Source: Burkholderiales bacterium
GTDB taxonomy: Bacteria > Pseudomonadota > Gammaproteobacteria > Burkholderiales > SG8-41
NCBI GenBank assembly: GCA_036262035.1
Contig: DATAJS010000003.1
Span: 217,400-281,399 of the forward strand
DNA: 64,000 nucleotides
Direction of reading: 5' to 3'
The notes below the pieces were generated by a model. It saw nothing but the letters and a program-made list of their open reading frames with translations, was not told the DNA's origin and ran no database searches. A program made the position numbers and the translations under genes. Every line of letters starts with the position of its first letter. The first letter of the stretch is position 1. Of the stretch, positions 8,220 to 17,628 are shown piece after piece.

Positions 8220-8765
8220 TCATTCCATCTCGAAAGCCTTGCCGTTGACCTCCACCGTGCCGTTCAACGGCACCGCCTGCGTGATCAGTCCTTCCGCGAA
8301 GCAGCCCGCCTTGGCGTTCCTGATGAGGTGAGCGAGCTTGTCGGCCGGCTCGTCGCTTTCGAGCGATAGGTGCGTGTCGACGCCGTCCCAGCGGTTGTAG
8401 ACGGTCCCTTTGATCACCGAGCCGCCGAGAAACTTCCGAAATCTCACTTTGCAGCTCGCCTTGCTCACCTTCATCTTCATCATGTGCGCGTACCGCGCAA
8501 CCTGGGTGAGCAGTCAGAAGCCGACCCCCATCGCCATGTAAGTCATCGGCGACGGGTGCTTGCCGCTGCCGCCGATGCGCGCGGCCTCGTCGCTGAAGAC
8601 CTCGAAGTCGCCGAACGTCCCGCGCTTGAGTTGCCCTTCCATCGCGACGAACTCGGTGTAGACCTCGTTGTCGGTGGTCACGCCCTGCGTCGGCAGCTCG
8701 GGTTTGTCGATGATGCGATTGCCGACCTCGCTCGGCAGGTTGTTGCCGTCGACCGGTTTGTCCAT
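8220..8765 (-). CDS. OsmC-family peroxiredoxin-like protein, candidate selenoprotein (Sec at codon 84, TGA 8516-8514)
   Basis: Two open stretches, 8765-8517 and 8513-8220, are in the same frame and separated only by one TGA. Joined, they give a 181-residue OsmC protein: N-terminal strands, FSDEAARIGGSGKHPSPM, MAMGVGF-U-LLTQVARYAH and, about 60 residues on, NAKAGCFAEGL with the second redox cysteine. OsmC/Ohr enzymes reduce organic hydroperoxides with the cysteine at exactly the TGA position. The start has AAAGGAG 8 nt upstream. A hairpin follows the TGA (8485-8499). Sec-containing OsmC-like proteins have been described from metagenomes. The gene lies 12 nt after the SDH-family protease gene and is probably cotranscribed with it. 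Alternative: a broken gene or read error, made less likely by the hairpin and the intact downstream half. Confidence 0.8.
8485..8499 (-). other. candidate bacterial SECIS hairpin of the OsmC gene
   Basis: On the minus strand TGCGCG (8499-8494) pairs with CGCGCA (8490-8485) around the tri-loop GTA (8493-8491). The loop begins 20 nt after the in-frame TGA and its first base is G, as in the bacterial SECIS consensus. The six-pair stem is GC-rich and perfect. Position and loop match the hairpin in the glutaredoxin-DinB gene (22 nt, loop AGTTT). Confidence 0.6.
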
Positions 8766-8777
8766 CGTCTTGCTCCT

Positions 8778-9683
8778 TTACTGGGTGGGTGCGGGCGGCG
8801 TCGTCGGCGCCTGGCCCTTGGGTCGCTCCGGCGTGTTGCGCGTCGGAACATAAACGACCGACGGACGCTGCGTGTCCGCCTGGGGATAGAGGTCCATGAG
8901 TTGGTAGACCTTGAGCGGCATCTCGGTGCTCACGTTGAGCCCCATCTGCCGCGCCATCTGGACCGGAATCGGGAAATCGTGGGTCCAGCGCCCCTCGCTG
9001 AGCGCGATGGCGGTCTGCTCCGCTTTGTCCTGGGGGAAGTGCTTGGCGAGAATCTGCGCGACGAAGGTGGCGACCTGCACCCGCGCCTTGGACGCGATGT
9101 CGGCGAGGATGATGGTCGAATCGTCGATGTCCTCGGGCTTCTTCACTTCGAGCACGCGCAGGATCGATGCGGCGGGGGCGTCGCCGATCTGCGGATCGAC
9201 CGGTCCGAGCACCGCGTTCGCGTCCATCACGATCTCGTCCGCAGCGAGCGCGATCAGCGTGCCGCCGCTCATCGCGTAGTGCGGGATGAACACCGTCACT
9301 TTCGCCTTGCGCTCCGCGAGCGCCTTGGCGATCTGCTCGGCCGCGAGCACGAGGCCGCCCGGCGTGTGCAGGATGAGGTCGATCGGCTGGTCGGGCGGCG
9401 TGAGCCGGATCGCACGCAGCACCGCCTCCGAGTCCTCGATGTCGATGTGGCTCGCGAGCGGCACGCCGAGCACGCTCGCGCTCTCCTGCCGGTGGATCAT
9501 CGCGATGACGCGCGTCTTGCGCTCGGCCTGGAATTCCTCGAGCAAGGCGTTGCGCGCGCCCTGCAGATCCGCGGAGCGCCCGAAGATCACCATGACGACG
9601 ACGAAGACGAGCAGCGCCCAGAACAGGAAACGCGCGATGTTCGCCAGGGTGAACCAGATGCTGTGGAGGCGTTCGGACGCCAT
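8778..9683 (-). CDS. membrane-anchored ClpP-like serine protease (SDH/SppA-type)
   Basis: 301 residues with one N-terminal membrane helix (about 17-35, FLFWALLVFVVVMVIFG) and a ClpP/crotonase-fold protease domain. Recognisable parts are DLILHTPGGLVLAAEQIA (oxyanion region) and PHYAMSGGTLIALAAD, whose Ser is the expected nucleophile, followed by MDANAVLGPVDPQIG. This matches the SDH (serine dehydrogenase proteinase) family of SppA-like proteases. The tail is proline-rich (PTTPPAPTQ). Likely substrates are membrane or misfolded proteins at the inner membrane; none is shown here. It lies upstream of and very near the OsmC gene. Confidence 0.85.
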   Translation of the reverse strand: MASERLHSIWFTLANIARFLFWALLVFVVVMVIFGRSADLQGARNALLEEFQAERKTRVIAMIHRQESASVLGVPLASHIDIEDSEAVLRAIRLTPPDQPIDLILHTPGGLVLAAEQIAKALAERKAKVTVFIPHYAMSGGTLIALAADEIVMDANAVLGPVDPQIGDAPAASILRVLEVKKPEDIDDSTIILADIASKARVQVATFVAQILAKHFPQDKAEQTAIALSEGRWTHDFPIPVQMARQMGLNVSTEMPLKVYQLMDLYPQADTQRPSVVYVPTRNTPERPKGQAPTTPPAPTQ

Positions 9684-9699
9684 TCAGGACTCCCGAGGG

Positions 9700-10533
9700 T
9701 TATACCGGCCGGTCGCCCGCGAGCGTGACTCGGTGCATGACGCGTTTGTAGCCGTGATAGTCGTTGACGGGGTTGTGCTGCGCGCAGCGGTTGTCCCAGA
9801 ACGCGAGCGAGCCGGGCCGCCACTGGAAGCGGCAGGTGAGCTCGGGCCTGACCTGGTGCGCGTGCAGGTAATCGAGCAGCGGCGCGCTTTCCGCTTCGCT
9901 CCAGCCTTTGAAGTGGCTGGTGTGCGCCACGTTGACGTAGAGCGCACGGCGCCCGGTCTCGGGATGCGTGCGCACCACCGGGTGCTCGCTGCTCAGCGCT
10001 TTCAGGGTCGCGCCCGCGTCGCGCAGCCGGTCTTCGCGCGTCCTAGAGACTTCCGCCCTGGTCGACGTGCTGACGCCGATCAGGCGATCGAGCGTGGCTT
10101 GCAATCCTTCGGACAGGGTCTCGTAGGCGAGGTACTGGTTGGCGAACAGCGTGTCGCCGCCGTGCGGCGGCGTCTCCACCGCGTAGAGCATGCTCGCCAT
10201 CGGCGGTCTTTCGAGATAGGTCGTGTCCGAATGCCACACGCCGCCGAAGTTCACGCGCTCGTGCGGGAGCTTGATCACCGGCGTGACCAAAGGACACTCG
10301 GCGAGACCCTTGAGCTGCGGGTATTCCATCGGCTCGCCGAACGCGCGCGCGAACGCGACGAGCGCCTGGGGCGTGAGCTGCTGGTCGCGCAGAAAGATCA
10401 CGAGGTGGTCCAGCCACGCCCGGCGTATCTCGGCGGTCACCTCCGGCGCGAGCGGCCTGGCCGCGTCGACACCTTCGATCTCCGCGCCGAGCGCACCGGC
10501 GATCGGCCGTGCCTCGATGTAGCGGTAACCCAT
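9700..10533 (-). CDS. TauD/TfdA-family Fe(II)/2-oxoglutarate dioxygenase
   Basis: 277 residues, the usual length. The iron ligands are visible as HxD in GGVWHSDTTYLERPP and the distal His in NRCAQHNPVNDYHGYKRVMHR, which also carries the 2-oxoglutarate-binding Arg. The family oxidises taurine, alkylsulfonates, 2,4-D or related acids. The substrate cannot be read from the sequence. It is 16 bases upstream of the SDH protease gene on the same strand, and divergent from the peroxiredoxin gene at 10665. Confidence 0.9.
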   Translation of the reverse strand: MGYRYIEARPIAGALGAEIEGVDAARPLAPEVTAEIRRAWLDHLVIFLRDQQLTPQALVAFARAFGEPMEYPQLKGLAECPLVTPVIKLPHERVNFGGVWHSDTTYLERPPMASMLYAVETPPHGGDTLFANQYLAYETLSEGLQATLDRLIGVSTSTRAEVSRTREDRLRDAGATLKALSSEHPVVRTHPETGRRALYVNVAHTSHFKGWSEAESAPLLDYLHAHQVRPELTCRFQWRPGSLAFWDNRCAQHNPVNDYHGYKRVMHRVTLAGDRPV

Positions 10534-10664
10534 CGCGCCATTGTAGACGCGGGGCGCTAGGTTTTCCCTATCGCTCCAATGACGACATTCAATTGGTCAC
10601 GCGCAAGACGCGTCTGTATCTTGCACGTCATCGCAAGATGCTCACTCCACAAAGGAATAGACCG

Positions 10665-11417
<753 letters not shown>

Positions 11418-12854
11418 ATGAAAACCCTCGAAGTTGACGTTGCAGTCGTCGGCGCCGGCACCGCCGGCCTCGCCGCGTATCGCGCGGCGAAGGCCGCGGG
11501 CGCGAGCGTCGTGATCATCGAAAGCGGGCAATACGGTACGACGTGCGCGCGCGTCGGCTGCATGCCGAGCAAGCTGCTGATCGCGGCGGCCGAAGCGGTG
11601 CACCACGCCGGGCTCGCCGAAGGCTTCGGCGTGCATACGGGCGAGGTGCGCGTCGACGGGCGTGCGGTGATGGCGCGCGTGCGCAGCGAGCGCGACCGCT
11701 TCGTCGGTTTCGTGACGCGGGACATCGAGAAGATCCCGGCGTCCGACCGCCTTCGCGGCCACGCACGATTCGAGAACGACCGCACCCTGGTCGTCGACGA
11801 CCGCACCCGCATCACCGCCAAAAGCGTCGTGATCGCGACGGGCTCGCGCGCCTCCTATCCGGCGGCATTCGCGAAGCTCGGGGATCGTCTGATCATCAAC
11901 GACGACGTCTTCGACTGGAGCGATCTGCCGAAATCGGTGGCGGTGATCGGCCCCGGCGTCATCGGGCTGGAGCTCGGGCAGGCGCTGCACCGTCTCGGCG
12001 TGCGCGTCGCCATCCTCGGGCGCGGCGGCCGCGTCGGTCCGGTGAACGATCCGGAGATCCGCGACTACACGATCCGGGCGCTCGCGCAGGAAGTGGTGCT
12101 CGAGCCGGACGCGCACTTCGTCTCGATGGAGCGCGTCGGCGATGACGTCGCGATCGTGCGCAGGAACGCGCACGGCGTCGAATTCGAGGAGCGGTTCGAG
12201 TATGTCCTCGCCGCGACGGGGCGGGTGCCGAACGTGGAGAAGCTGGGCTTGGAGAACACCACGATCGATCGCGATGCCGCCGGCGTGCCGGTGTTCGACG
12301 CGACGACGACTCAGGCCGTGAGCGCGAAGGGCGACAGCACGATCTTCGTCGCGGGCGACGTGTCCAACTTCATCCCGCTGTTGCACGAAGCGGCGGACGA
12401 AGGGCGCATCGCGGGCGAGAACGCGGCGCGTGTCGCGTCGGGCAAGCCGGTGAGCCGCGGGTTCAGGCGCGCGCAGCTCGGCGTCGTGTTCAGCGACCCG
12501 CAGATCGCGATCGTCGGCGGCGGCTACGAGGCGCTCGAGCCGGGGCGTTACGCGACGGGGCAGGTGAGCTTCGAAGACCAGGGGCGCTCGCGCATCCTCT
12601 TCCGGAACAAGGGGCTGCTCAACGTCTACGCCGACATCGAGACCGGGCGCCTCCTCGGCGCCGAGATGATCGGCCCGGCGGCGGAGCACATCGGCCACTT
12701 GCTCGCCTGGTCGCTCCAGAACGGCAACACCGTCGAAGAGATGCTGCGCATGCCGTTCTACCACCCGGTGATCGAAGAGGGCTTGCGCACCGCGCTGCGC
12801 GACCTCGATGCGAAGCTGAAGGCGGCGCGGATCGCGGCCGCCAAGGCCGCGTAG
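11418..12854 (+). CDS. dihydrolipoamide dehydrogenase-like pyridine nucleotide-disulfide oxidoreductase
   Basis: 478 residues with all class I disulfide reductase parts: FAD-binding VAVVGAGTAGLAAYRAAK, the redox disulfide GTTCARVGCMPSK, NAD(P)-binding AVIGPGVIGLELGQALHRLG, the second FAD motif STIFVAGDVSNF and the C-terminal His-Glu pair in MPFYHPVIEEGLR. It belongs to the lipoamide dehydrogenase branch but is not near any 2-oxoacid dehydrogenase genes. Starting directly after the stop of the peroxiredoxin-glutaredoxin gene, it may recycle a thiol carrier for that peroxidase (inference). It could instead act on a low-molecular-weight disulfide or lipoate. Confidence 0.9.
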   Translation: MKTLEVDVAVVGAGTAGLAAYRAAKAAGASVVIIESGQYGTTCARVGCMPSKLLIAAAEAVHHAGLAEGFGVHTGEVRVDGRAVMARVRSERDRFVGFVTRDIEKIPASDRLRGHARFENDRTLVVDDRTRITAKSVVIATGSRASYPAAFAKLGDRLIINDDVFDWSDLPKSVAVIGPGVIGLELGQALHRLGVRVAILGRGGRVGPVNDPEIRDYTIRALAQEVVLEPDAHFVSMERVGDDVAIVRRNAHGVEFEERFEYVLAATGRVPNVEKLGLENTTIDRDAAGVPVFDATTTQAVSAKGDSTIFVAGDVSNFIPLLHEAADEGRIAGENAARVASGKPVSRGFRRAQLGVVFSDPQIAIVGGGYEALEPGRYATGQVSFEDQGRSRILFRNKGLLNVYADIETGRLLGAEMIGPAAEHIGHLLAWSLQNGNTVEEMLRMPFYHPVIEEGLRTALRDLDAKLKAARIAAAKAA

Positions 12855-12861
12855 CGGCGAC

Positions 12862-12963
12862 CGTCATTCCCGCCTTCGCGGGATTGACGGCCCCAAAATG
12901 GATTCCCGCCGTCGCGGGAATGACGGTCCGAAAATGGATTCCCGCCTTCGCGGGAATGACGGT
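12862..12963. repeat. three-unit cluster of the TTCCCGCCTTCGCGGGAA palindromic repeat
   Basis: Three units of the form ATTCCCGCCTTCGCGGGAAT-GACGG, the first and second linked by CCCCAAAATGG and the second and third by TCCGAAAATGG. The family recurs at about 14104, 32700, 41245, 44153 and 45083. It fills the gap between the convergent flavoprotein and Bug genes, where the hairpins could end transcription from both sides. Confidence 0.85.
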
Positions 12964-13950
12964 CTACTGCTCCACCGGGATCTTCGCGAGCTTCACGATC
13001 TTTCCCCACTTCTGCTTTTCTTCTTTCACCTGGGCCGCGAATTGCTCGGGTGTATTGCCTTCGGGCTCTATCCCCAGCGCGGTCATGCGCTCGACGATCT
13101 GCGGTTTCCGGGTCATCGCCACGAGCTCTTTGTTCAGCCGCATGACGATTGCGTTCGGCGTCTTCGCCGGCGTGAAGATGCCGTACCACGCGAGCACTTC
13201 GTAACCCTTGATCGTCTCCGCGATCGTCGGAATGTCCGGCGCCGCCGCGAGCCGCTTGGTGCCGGTCACGCCGAGCGCGCGCAGCCTGCCCGACTTGATG
13301 TGCGGCACCGCGCCCGAGTAGCCGGTGATGAGCATCTGCACCTGGCCGCTGATGAGATCGGTGAGCGCGGGGCCGGCACCTTTGTAGGGCACGTGCACGA
13401 TGTCGATGCCCGCCATGTGCTTGAAGAGCTCGGACGACAGATGCGCCGTGGAGCCCGTCCCCGACGACGCGAAGTTGATCGTGCCCGGCTTCGCTTTCGC
13501 GAGCGCGACGAGCTCGGCGGTCGATTTCGCCGCGACGCCCGGGTTCACCAGCAGCACGAGCTGGGCGGTGCCGATGCGGCTCACCGCGATGAAGTCTTTC
13601 GTCGGGTCGTACGGCATCTTCGTCGTGAGGTTGGGACCGATCGCCATCTCCCCGCCGGAGCCGAGCGCGATGGTGTAGCCGTCGGGCGCCGCGCGCGAGA
13701 GCATCGTTCCCGACAGCATGCCGTTGGCGCCGGGGCGATTGTCGACGATCACCTGCTGGCCGAGGGTCTCGGTGAGATGCTGCGCGGCGATGCGCGCGGT
13801 GAGATCGGTCGGTCCCGCGGGGGTGTAGCCGACGAGCATGCGGATGGGCTTGGTGGGGTAGTTCGATTGGGCGTGAGCCGGCGCGTGAACGCCGGCGACG
13901 CCGACCATCAATGCGAATGCATGAGCTTTCGGTGTGTTACGGGAGATCAT
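12964..13950 (-). CDS. Bug-family (tripartite tricarboxylate transporter) substrate-binding protein
   Basis: Periplasmic solute receptor, 328 residues. A signal peptide (to about residue 28, VHAPAHAQS) precedes the family opening YPTKPIRMLVGYTPAGPTDLTAR and the later blocks VIVDNRPGANG, FASSGTGSTAHLSSELFK and HVPYKGAGPALTDLI. Bug receptors usually bind carboxylates and are often orphan, without TctAB membrane partners, as here. It is divergent from the MmgE/PrpD gene, 282 bases away, which might share its substrate or regulation (inference). Confidence 0.93.
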   Translation of the reverse strand: MISRNTPKAHAFALMVGVAGVHAPAHAQSNYPTKPIRMLVGYTPAGPTDLTARIAAQHLTETLGQQVIVDNRPGANGMLSGTMLSRAAPDGYTIALGSGGEMAIGPNLTTKMPYDPTKDFIAVSRIGTAQLVLLVNPGVAAKSTAELVALAKAKPGTINFASSGTGSTAHLSSELFKHMAGIDIVHVPYKGAGPALTDLISGQVQMLITGYSGAVPHIKSGRLRALGVTGTKRLAAAPDIPTIAETIKGYEVLAWYGIFTPAKTPNAIVMRLNKELVAMTRKPQIVERMTALGIEPEGNTPEQFAAQVKEEKQKWGKIVKLAKIPVEQ

Positions 13951-14039
13951 CGTGCGTCTTCGTATCTCGTGTGTGTTGTGATGGCGCCCGGCGCTTGGCG
14001 CGCACGTGCATGCCCGGCCCGATTATCCGGCAAAAGCTT

Positions 14040-14190
14040 GAACCGCAAAGGACGCGAAGCAAAACGTCATTCAAGCGGAATCCAGTGTCAATGCTCCAGG
14101 CATGGAATGGATTCCCGCCTTCGAGGGAATGCTTTGAATCCTCTGCGCGCCTCCGTGCGCCTTGGTGTCCTTTGTGGTCGAAAACGTCTT
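14040..14190. repeat. mixed dispersed repeats upstream of the MmgE/PrpD gene
   Basis: The divergent spacer holds AACCGCAAAGGACGCGAAGC at 14040, an ATTCCCGCCTTCGAGGGAAT unit at about 14107-14126, and a CCTTGGTGTCCTTTGTGGTC segment near 14161. These belong to the repeat families also seen at 29866, 32658 and 49024. Any promoter for the gene at 14233 must lie within or just after them. Confidence 0.6.
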
Positions 14191-14232
14191 GGCGGTAGAC
14201 TCGACCCATAACGACCGCCCACCGGAGGACTC

Positions 14233-15630
14233 ATGATCACCGAGAAACTCGCCCGCTTCGTCGTCGAGACGCCGCTCGACACCATCCCCGCAGAAGTGCT
14301 CGACGGCGCGCGCGACGCGCTGATCGACACCATCGGCGTCGCGATCGCGGGCACGCTCGAGCCGATCGCCGACATCGCGGTGCAGTGGATCGCCGACGTC
14401 GGGGCGAAGCCGCAGTCCACGTTCTGGGGCCAGCCGCTCGCGACTTCGCCTGCCGAGGCGGCGTTCGTCAACGGCATGTGCGCGCACGCGCTCGACTTCG
14501 ACGACAGCCTGCCGAGCCTGCGCGGGCATCCGAGCCCGACGATGGTGCCGGCCGCGCTCGCCGTCGCCGAAGCGGTCGGCGCATCGGGCGCCGAAGTGCT
14601 CGCCGCGCACGCGCTCGGGCTCGAAGTCGCGGGCAAGATCGGCCGCGCACTGGGCCACGGTCACTACAGCCGGGGATGGCATTCGACCGCGACGGGCGGA
14701 GCGTTCTCGTGCACCGCCGCGGCGGGGAGAGTGTGGAAGCTCGACGTCAAACAGATGCGCAACGCGTTCGGCCTCGCGGCGTCGCAGATGAGCGGGCTCA
14801 TTCGCAACTTCGGCACGATGACCAAACCGTTCCATGCCGGCCACGCGGCGCGCGTGGGTGTGCTCTCGGCGTGGATGGCGAAACACGGCTTCACCGCCGA
14901 CGAATCGATCTTCGACGGGAAGAACAACGTGATCGACACCTACGGCAGCGCCGGCGTGCCGCTCGCCGAAGTCGTCGACAAGCTGGGCAAGCCGTGGGAG
15001 ATGACCGATCCGGGCATCTACGTGAAACGCTGGGCGTGCTGCTACTGCAACCACCGCCCGATCGGCGGCATGCTCGAGCTCATCGCGAAGCACGGCATCA
15101 AACCCGATGAAGTGACCGCCATCGAGATCGGTTTCCCGCCGGGCGCCGATACCGCGCTGGTCAGCACCAACCCCACGACGGGCCTCGAAGGCAAGTTCAG
15201 CATCGAGTACGTCGCCGCGGCGACGGTGCTCGACGGCAAGCTCGGCCTCGAAACGTTCACCGACGCGATGGTGCAGCGTCCCGAGGCGCGCGCGATGATG
15301 GCGAAGGCGCGGCGCTATCGCATCGAAGATCCGAGCGGCGTGTTCTCCGGAGTCGTCGGCTACAACGACGTCGCGATCGACACCAAGCGCGGCCGCTTCG
15401 AGATGCGCGTGGACAAGGTGCCGGGGTCGCCCGCCGCGCCGATGACGCGCGAAGACCGCGTCGAGAAGTTTCTCGATTGTGCGGGCCGCGTCCTCGGCGA
15501 GCCGGGCGCGAAAAAGCTGCTCGCGCTGCTCGAGCGCTGCCGCGATCTGCCGGACGCGCGCGAGCTCGTGCGGGCGACGGTGCCGGCCGAGCGCGCCCGG
15601 ACCGCTTCGAGGTCGCCCGCGACCGCCTGA
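14233..15630 (+). CDS. MmgE/PrpD family protein
   Basis: 465 residues, usual length. Family signs are GARDALIDTIGVAIAG near the N-terminus, FVNGMCAHALDFDD, EVAGKIGRALGHGHYSRGWHSTATGG and FGTMTKPFHAGHAARVGV. The family covers 2-methylcitrate dehydratase and cis-aconitate/itaconate-type enzymes. In Betaproteobacteria many paralogs sit next to Bug proteins and have no assigned substrate. The start ATG 14233 has GGAGG 6-7 nt upstream. It is divergent from a Bug receptor gene, so a role in catabolism of an organic acid is a fair inference only. Confidence 0.9.
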   Translation: MITEKLARFVVETPLDTIPAEVLDGARDALIDTIGVAIAGTLEPIADIAVQWIADVGAKPQSTFWGQPLATSPAEAAFVNGMCAHALDFDDSLPSLRGHPSPTMVPAALAVAEAVGASGAEVLAAHALGLEVAGKIGRALGHGHYSRGWHSTATGGAFSCTAAAGRVWKLDVKQMRNAFGLAASQMSGLIRNFGTMTKPFHAGHAARVGVLSAWMAKHGFTADESIFDGKNNVIDTYGSAGVPLAEVVDKLGKPWEMTDPGIYVKRWACCYCNHRPIGGMLELIAKHGIKPDEVTAIEIGFPPGADTALVSTNPTTGLEGKFSIEYVAAATVLDGKLGLETFTDAMVQRPEARAMMAKARRYRIEDPSGVFSGVVGYNDVAIDTKRGRFEMRVDKVPGSPAAPMTREDRVEKFLDCAGRVLGEPGAKKLLALLERCRDLPDARELVRATVPAERARTASRSPATA

Positions 15631-15646
15631 AATCGCAGGTCAGGCG

Positions 15647-16486
15647 CTACTGCCGATAGGGCACGAAGCCGTGCTTCTCGTCCAGATCGGCGACCGCGCC
15701 CGACGTCGCATAGTCGATCAGCCGCTTGTGCATGCCCGAGGGCATGCCGGTCGTGAGCAGGATCAGGGGTCGCGCGAGCGCATAGGTGTGGTCGCTCAGG
15801 GTGCGGCGGGATGCCGGGACGCCGTCGTATGCGAGAAGCTTTACCGACGTTCCCGATTTCGCGAGGCTCTCGGCGACACCCAGCGATGCGAACGTGATCG
15901 CGCCGGGGTTCGCCGCCGCATACTGCAATGCGTCCGTGCTCTCGAAGAACACCGCGTGGCTGCGGATCTGGCTGCTCCTGAGCTTCAGGCTCTGGAGCAG
16001 CACGTCGGTCGTTCCCGCGCCCTCGGTGCGCCACGCTACGCGGATCGGGCCTGATCGTCCCCCGACGTGCTTCCAGTCGGTGATGTCGCCGGTCAGAACC
16101 CCGACGAGCTGTCGCTGGGTCAGGGCGCGCACCGGATTCTCGCGCTGCACGATGATCGCGACACCGTCGCGCGCAATCGGGAATGCGTAAAGACCTTTCT
16201 CGCGCTGCCCGACCGGCCGGGCGATCATGGCGACGTCGCACCGTCGCGCGCGCAGCTCCTCGACGCCGGCGCCGGAGCTCAACGCCCGGATTTCGACCGT
16301 AACGCCGGGATTGGCCGCTTCGAATCGTCGCGCGATATCGGCCATCAGCGGGGCGAGCGTGGGCGAGCCGGCCACGACGAGCGTATTCGGCGTGGCCGCG
16401 CGTGCGAGACGATATCCCGATGTCGCTGCGAGCAGCGCCGCCAGCGCGAGCATCCCCGCGGCGACGGCGTTTCGTGCGAGTCGCAT
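15647..16486 (-). CDS. PstS-like phosphate/anion substrate-binding protein
   Basis: 279 residues with an N-terminal signal or anchor helix (about 7-30, ARNAVAAGMLALAALLAATSGYRLARAA), then a periplasmic-binding fold: VVAGSPTLAPLMADIARRFE, VTVEIRALSSGAGVEEL, CDVAMIARPV, LVGVLTGDITDWKHVGG and WRTEGAGTTDVLL. These match PstS-type proteins that sense or deliver phosphate. No pst genes are adjacent. I start at ATG 16486 because the residues upstream of MRLARNA do not look like a leader. It is convergent with the MmgE/PrpD gene, 16 bases apart. Confidence 0.85.
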   Translation of the reverse strand: MRLARNAVAAGMLALAALLAATSGYRLARAATPNTLVVAGSPTLAPLMADIARRFEAANPGVTVEIRALSSGAGVEELRARRCDVAMIARPVGQREKGLYAFPIARDGVAIIVQRENPVRALTQRQLVGVLTGDITDWKHVGGRSGPIRVAWRTEGAGTTDVLLQSLKLRSSQIRSHAVFFESTDALQYAAANPGAITFASLGVAESLAKSGTSVKLLAYDGVPASRRTLSDHTYALARPLILLTTGMPSGMHKRLIDYATSGAVADLDEKHGFVPYRQ

Positions 16487-16581
16487 GGTATTTTCTATAA
16501 CACACGCCCGCGCCCCGGACATCTCGGGCAGGATGAAATTTCGCAGTGTCGCCATTCGAAAAAATTCACAACCCGGAGGGC

Positions 16582-17550
16582 ATGATGAAAATCGCGCTGC
16601 TCGACGACTACCAGCAGATCGGGAAGACCTCGGCGGACTGGAGCTCGCTTCCCGCCGGGACGCAGGTCGATTCGTTCGGGGACACGCTGGCCGATCCTGC
16701 CGCGCTGCAACGGCGGCTCGAGCCTTATGACGTCGTCGTGGCGATGCGCGAGCGCACGCGCTTTCCCCGCGAGTTGCTCGAGGCGCTGCCGAACCTGAAG
16801 CTGCTCATCAGCACCGGCGGGCGCAATCCGAGCATCGACGCCGAGGCGTGCGCGGCGCGCAAGATCGCGCTGTGCAGCGCCCCGGGCGATCCGGCGACCG
16901 GCCACGGCTCAACCGCCGAAGTCGCCTGGGCGCTCGTCCTCGCGCTGGTCAAACGCATCCCGCAGTCGCAGGAGGCGATGCGCGGCGGCGGCTGGCAGGA
17001 GCACGTGATGACCGAATCCCTGCACGGCAAGACGCTGGGGGTGCTCGGGCTGGGACGCCTCGGCAAGCTCGTCGCGCGCTACGGCCAGGCGTTCGACATG
17101 AACGTGATCGCCTGGAGCCCCAACCTCACCGACGAGCGCGCTGCCGAAGCGTCGGTGAAACGCGTGTCGAAAGAGCAGCTCTTCGCCGAGTCGGACGTGA
17201 TCTCGCTGCACCTCGTGTCGAACGCGTCGACGCGGGGCATCGTCGGCGCGAAGGAGATCGGCGCGATGAAGAAGACCGCCTACCTCGTAAACACCTCGCG
17301 GGGGCCGCTCATCGACGAGCCGGCGCTGATGTCCGCGCTGAAGGAAAAGCGGATCGCCGGCGCCGGCCTCGACGTGTTCTGGACCGAGCCGCTCCAGCCC
17401 GATCACCCGATCCGCAAGCTCGACAACGTCGTCATGACGCCGCACCTGGGGTACGTCGTCGACATCAACATGAAGCGGTTCTACGAGAACGCGCTGAAGA
17501 ACATCAGGAGCTTCATCGCGGGCGAGCCGCTGACGCCGATGGGGCGCTAG
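16582..17550 (+). CDS. D-2-hydroxyacid dehydrogenase
   Basis: NAD(P)-dependent reduction or oxidation of a 2-hydroxy/2-oxo acid. The 322-residue protein has the Rossmann motif GKTLGVLGLGRLGKLVARYG (about 147-165), the catalytic Arg region TAYLVNTSRGPLIDEPAL, the Glu region GLDVFWTEPL and the catalytic His in MTPHLGYV. ATG 16582 (or 16585) is preferred to the in-frame ATG 16546 because CCGGAGGG at 16573-16580 sits directly before it and the family begins MKIALLDDYQ. The close relatives I know are annotated as 3-phosphoglycerate dehydrogenase-like or glyoxylate reductase-like. The substrate is not determined. Confidence 0.9.
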   Translation: MMKIALLDDYQQIGKTSADWSSLPAGTQVDSFGDTLADPAALQRRLEPYDVVVAMRERTRFPRELLEALPNLKLLISTGGRNPSIDAEACAARKIALCSAPGDPATGHGSTAEVAWALVLALVKRIPQSQEAMRGGGWQEHVMTESLHGKTLGVLGLGRLGKLVARYGQAFDMNVIAWSPNLTDERAAEASVKRVSKEQLFAESDVISLHLVSNASTRGIVGAKEIGAMKKTAYLVNTSRGPLIDEPALMSALKEKRIAGAGLDVFWTEPLQPDHPIRKLDNVVMTPHLGYVVDINMKRFYENALKNIRSFIAGEPLTPMGR

Positions 17551-17628
17551 GCGCCTTGACGGTACGCGAGCGGCGGAAGCACACTCCTGCCGATAACAAG
17601 CCGCTGCACGCCGAGGGGGACTTCGCAA

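Noticed and set aside
8220..8483. A separate 87-residue gene starting MMKMKVSKASC
   Set aside because: It is only the C-terminal half of an OsmC fold, with no ribosome binding site, and continues the frame of 8765-8517 through one TGA.
10576..10596. CCAAT-N11-ATTGG inverted repeat before the peroxiredoxin gene as an OxyR or LysR-type site
   Set aside because: It does not fit the OxyR ATAG/CTAT spacing and no regulator gene is adjacent; a single 5-base match is too weak.
12862..12963. Three evenly spaced palindromes, possible CRISPR array
   Set aside because: The spacers (about 11 nt) are near-identical short linkers and the unit is a dispersed palindrome found elsewhere as single copies; no cas genes.
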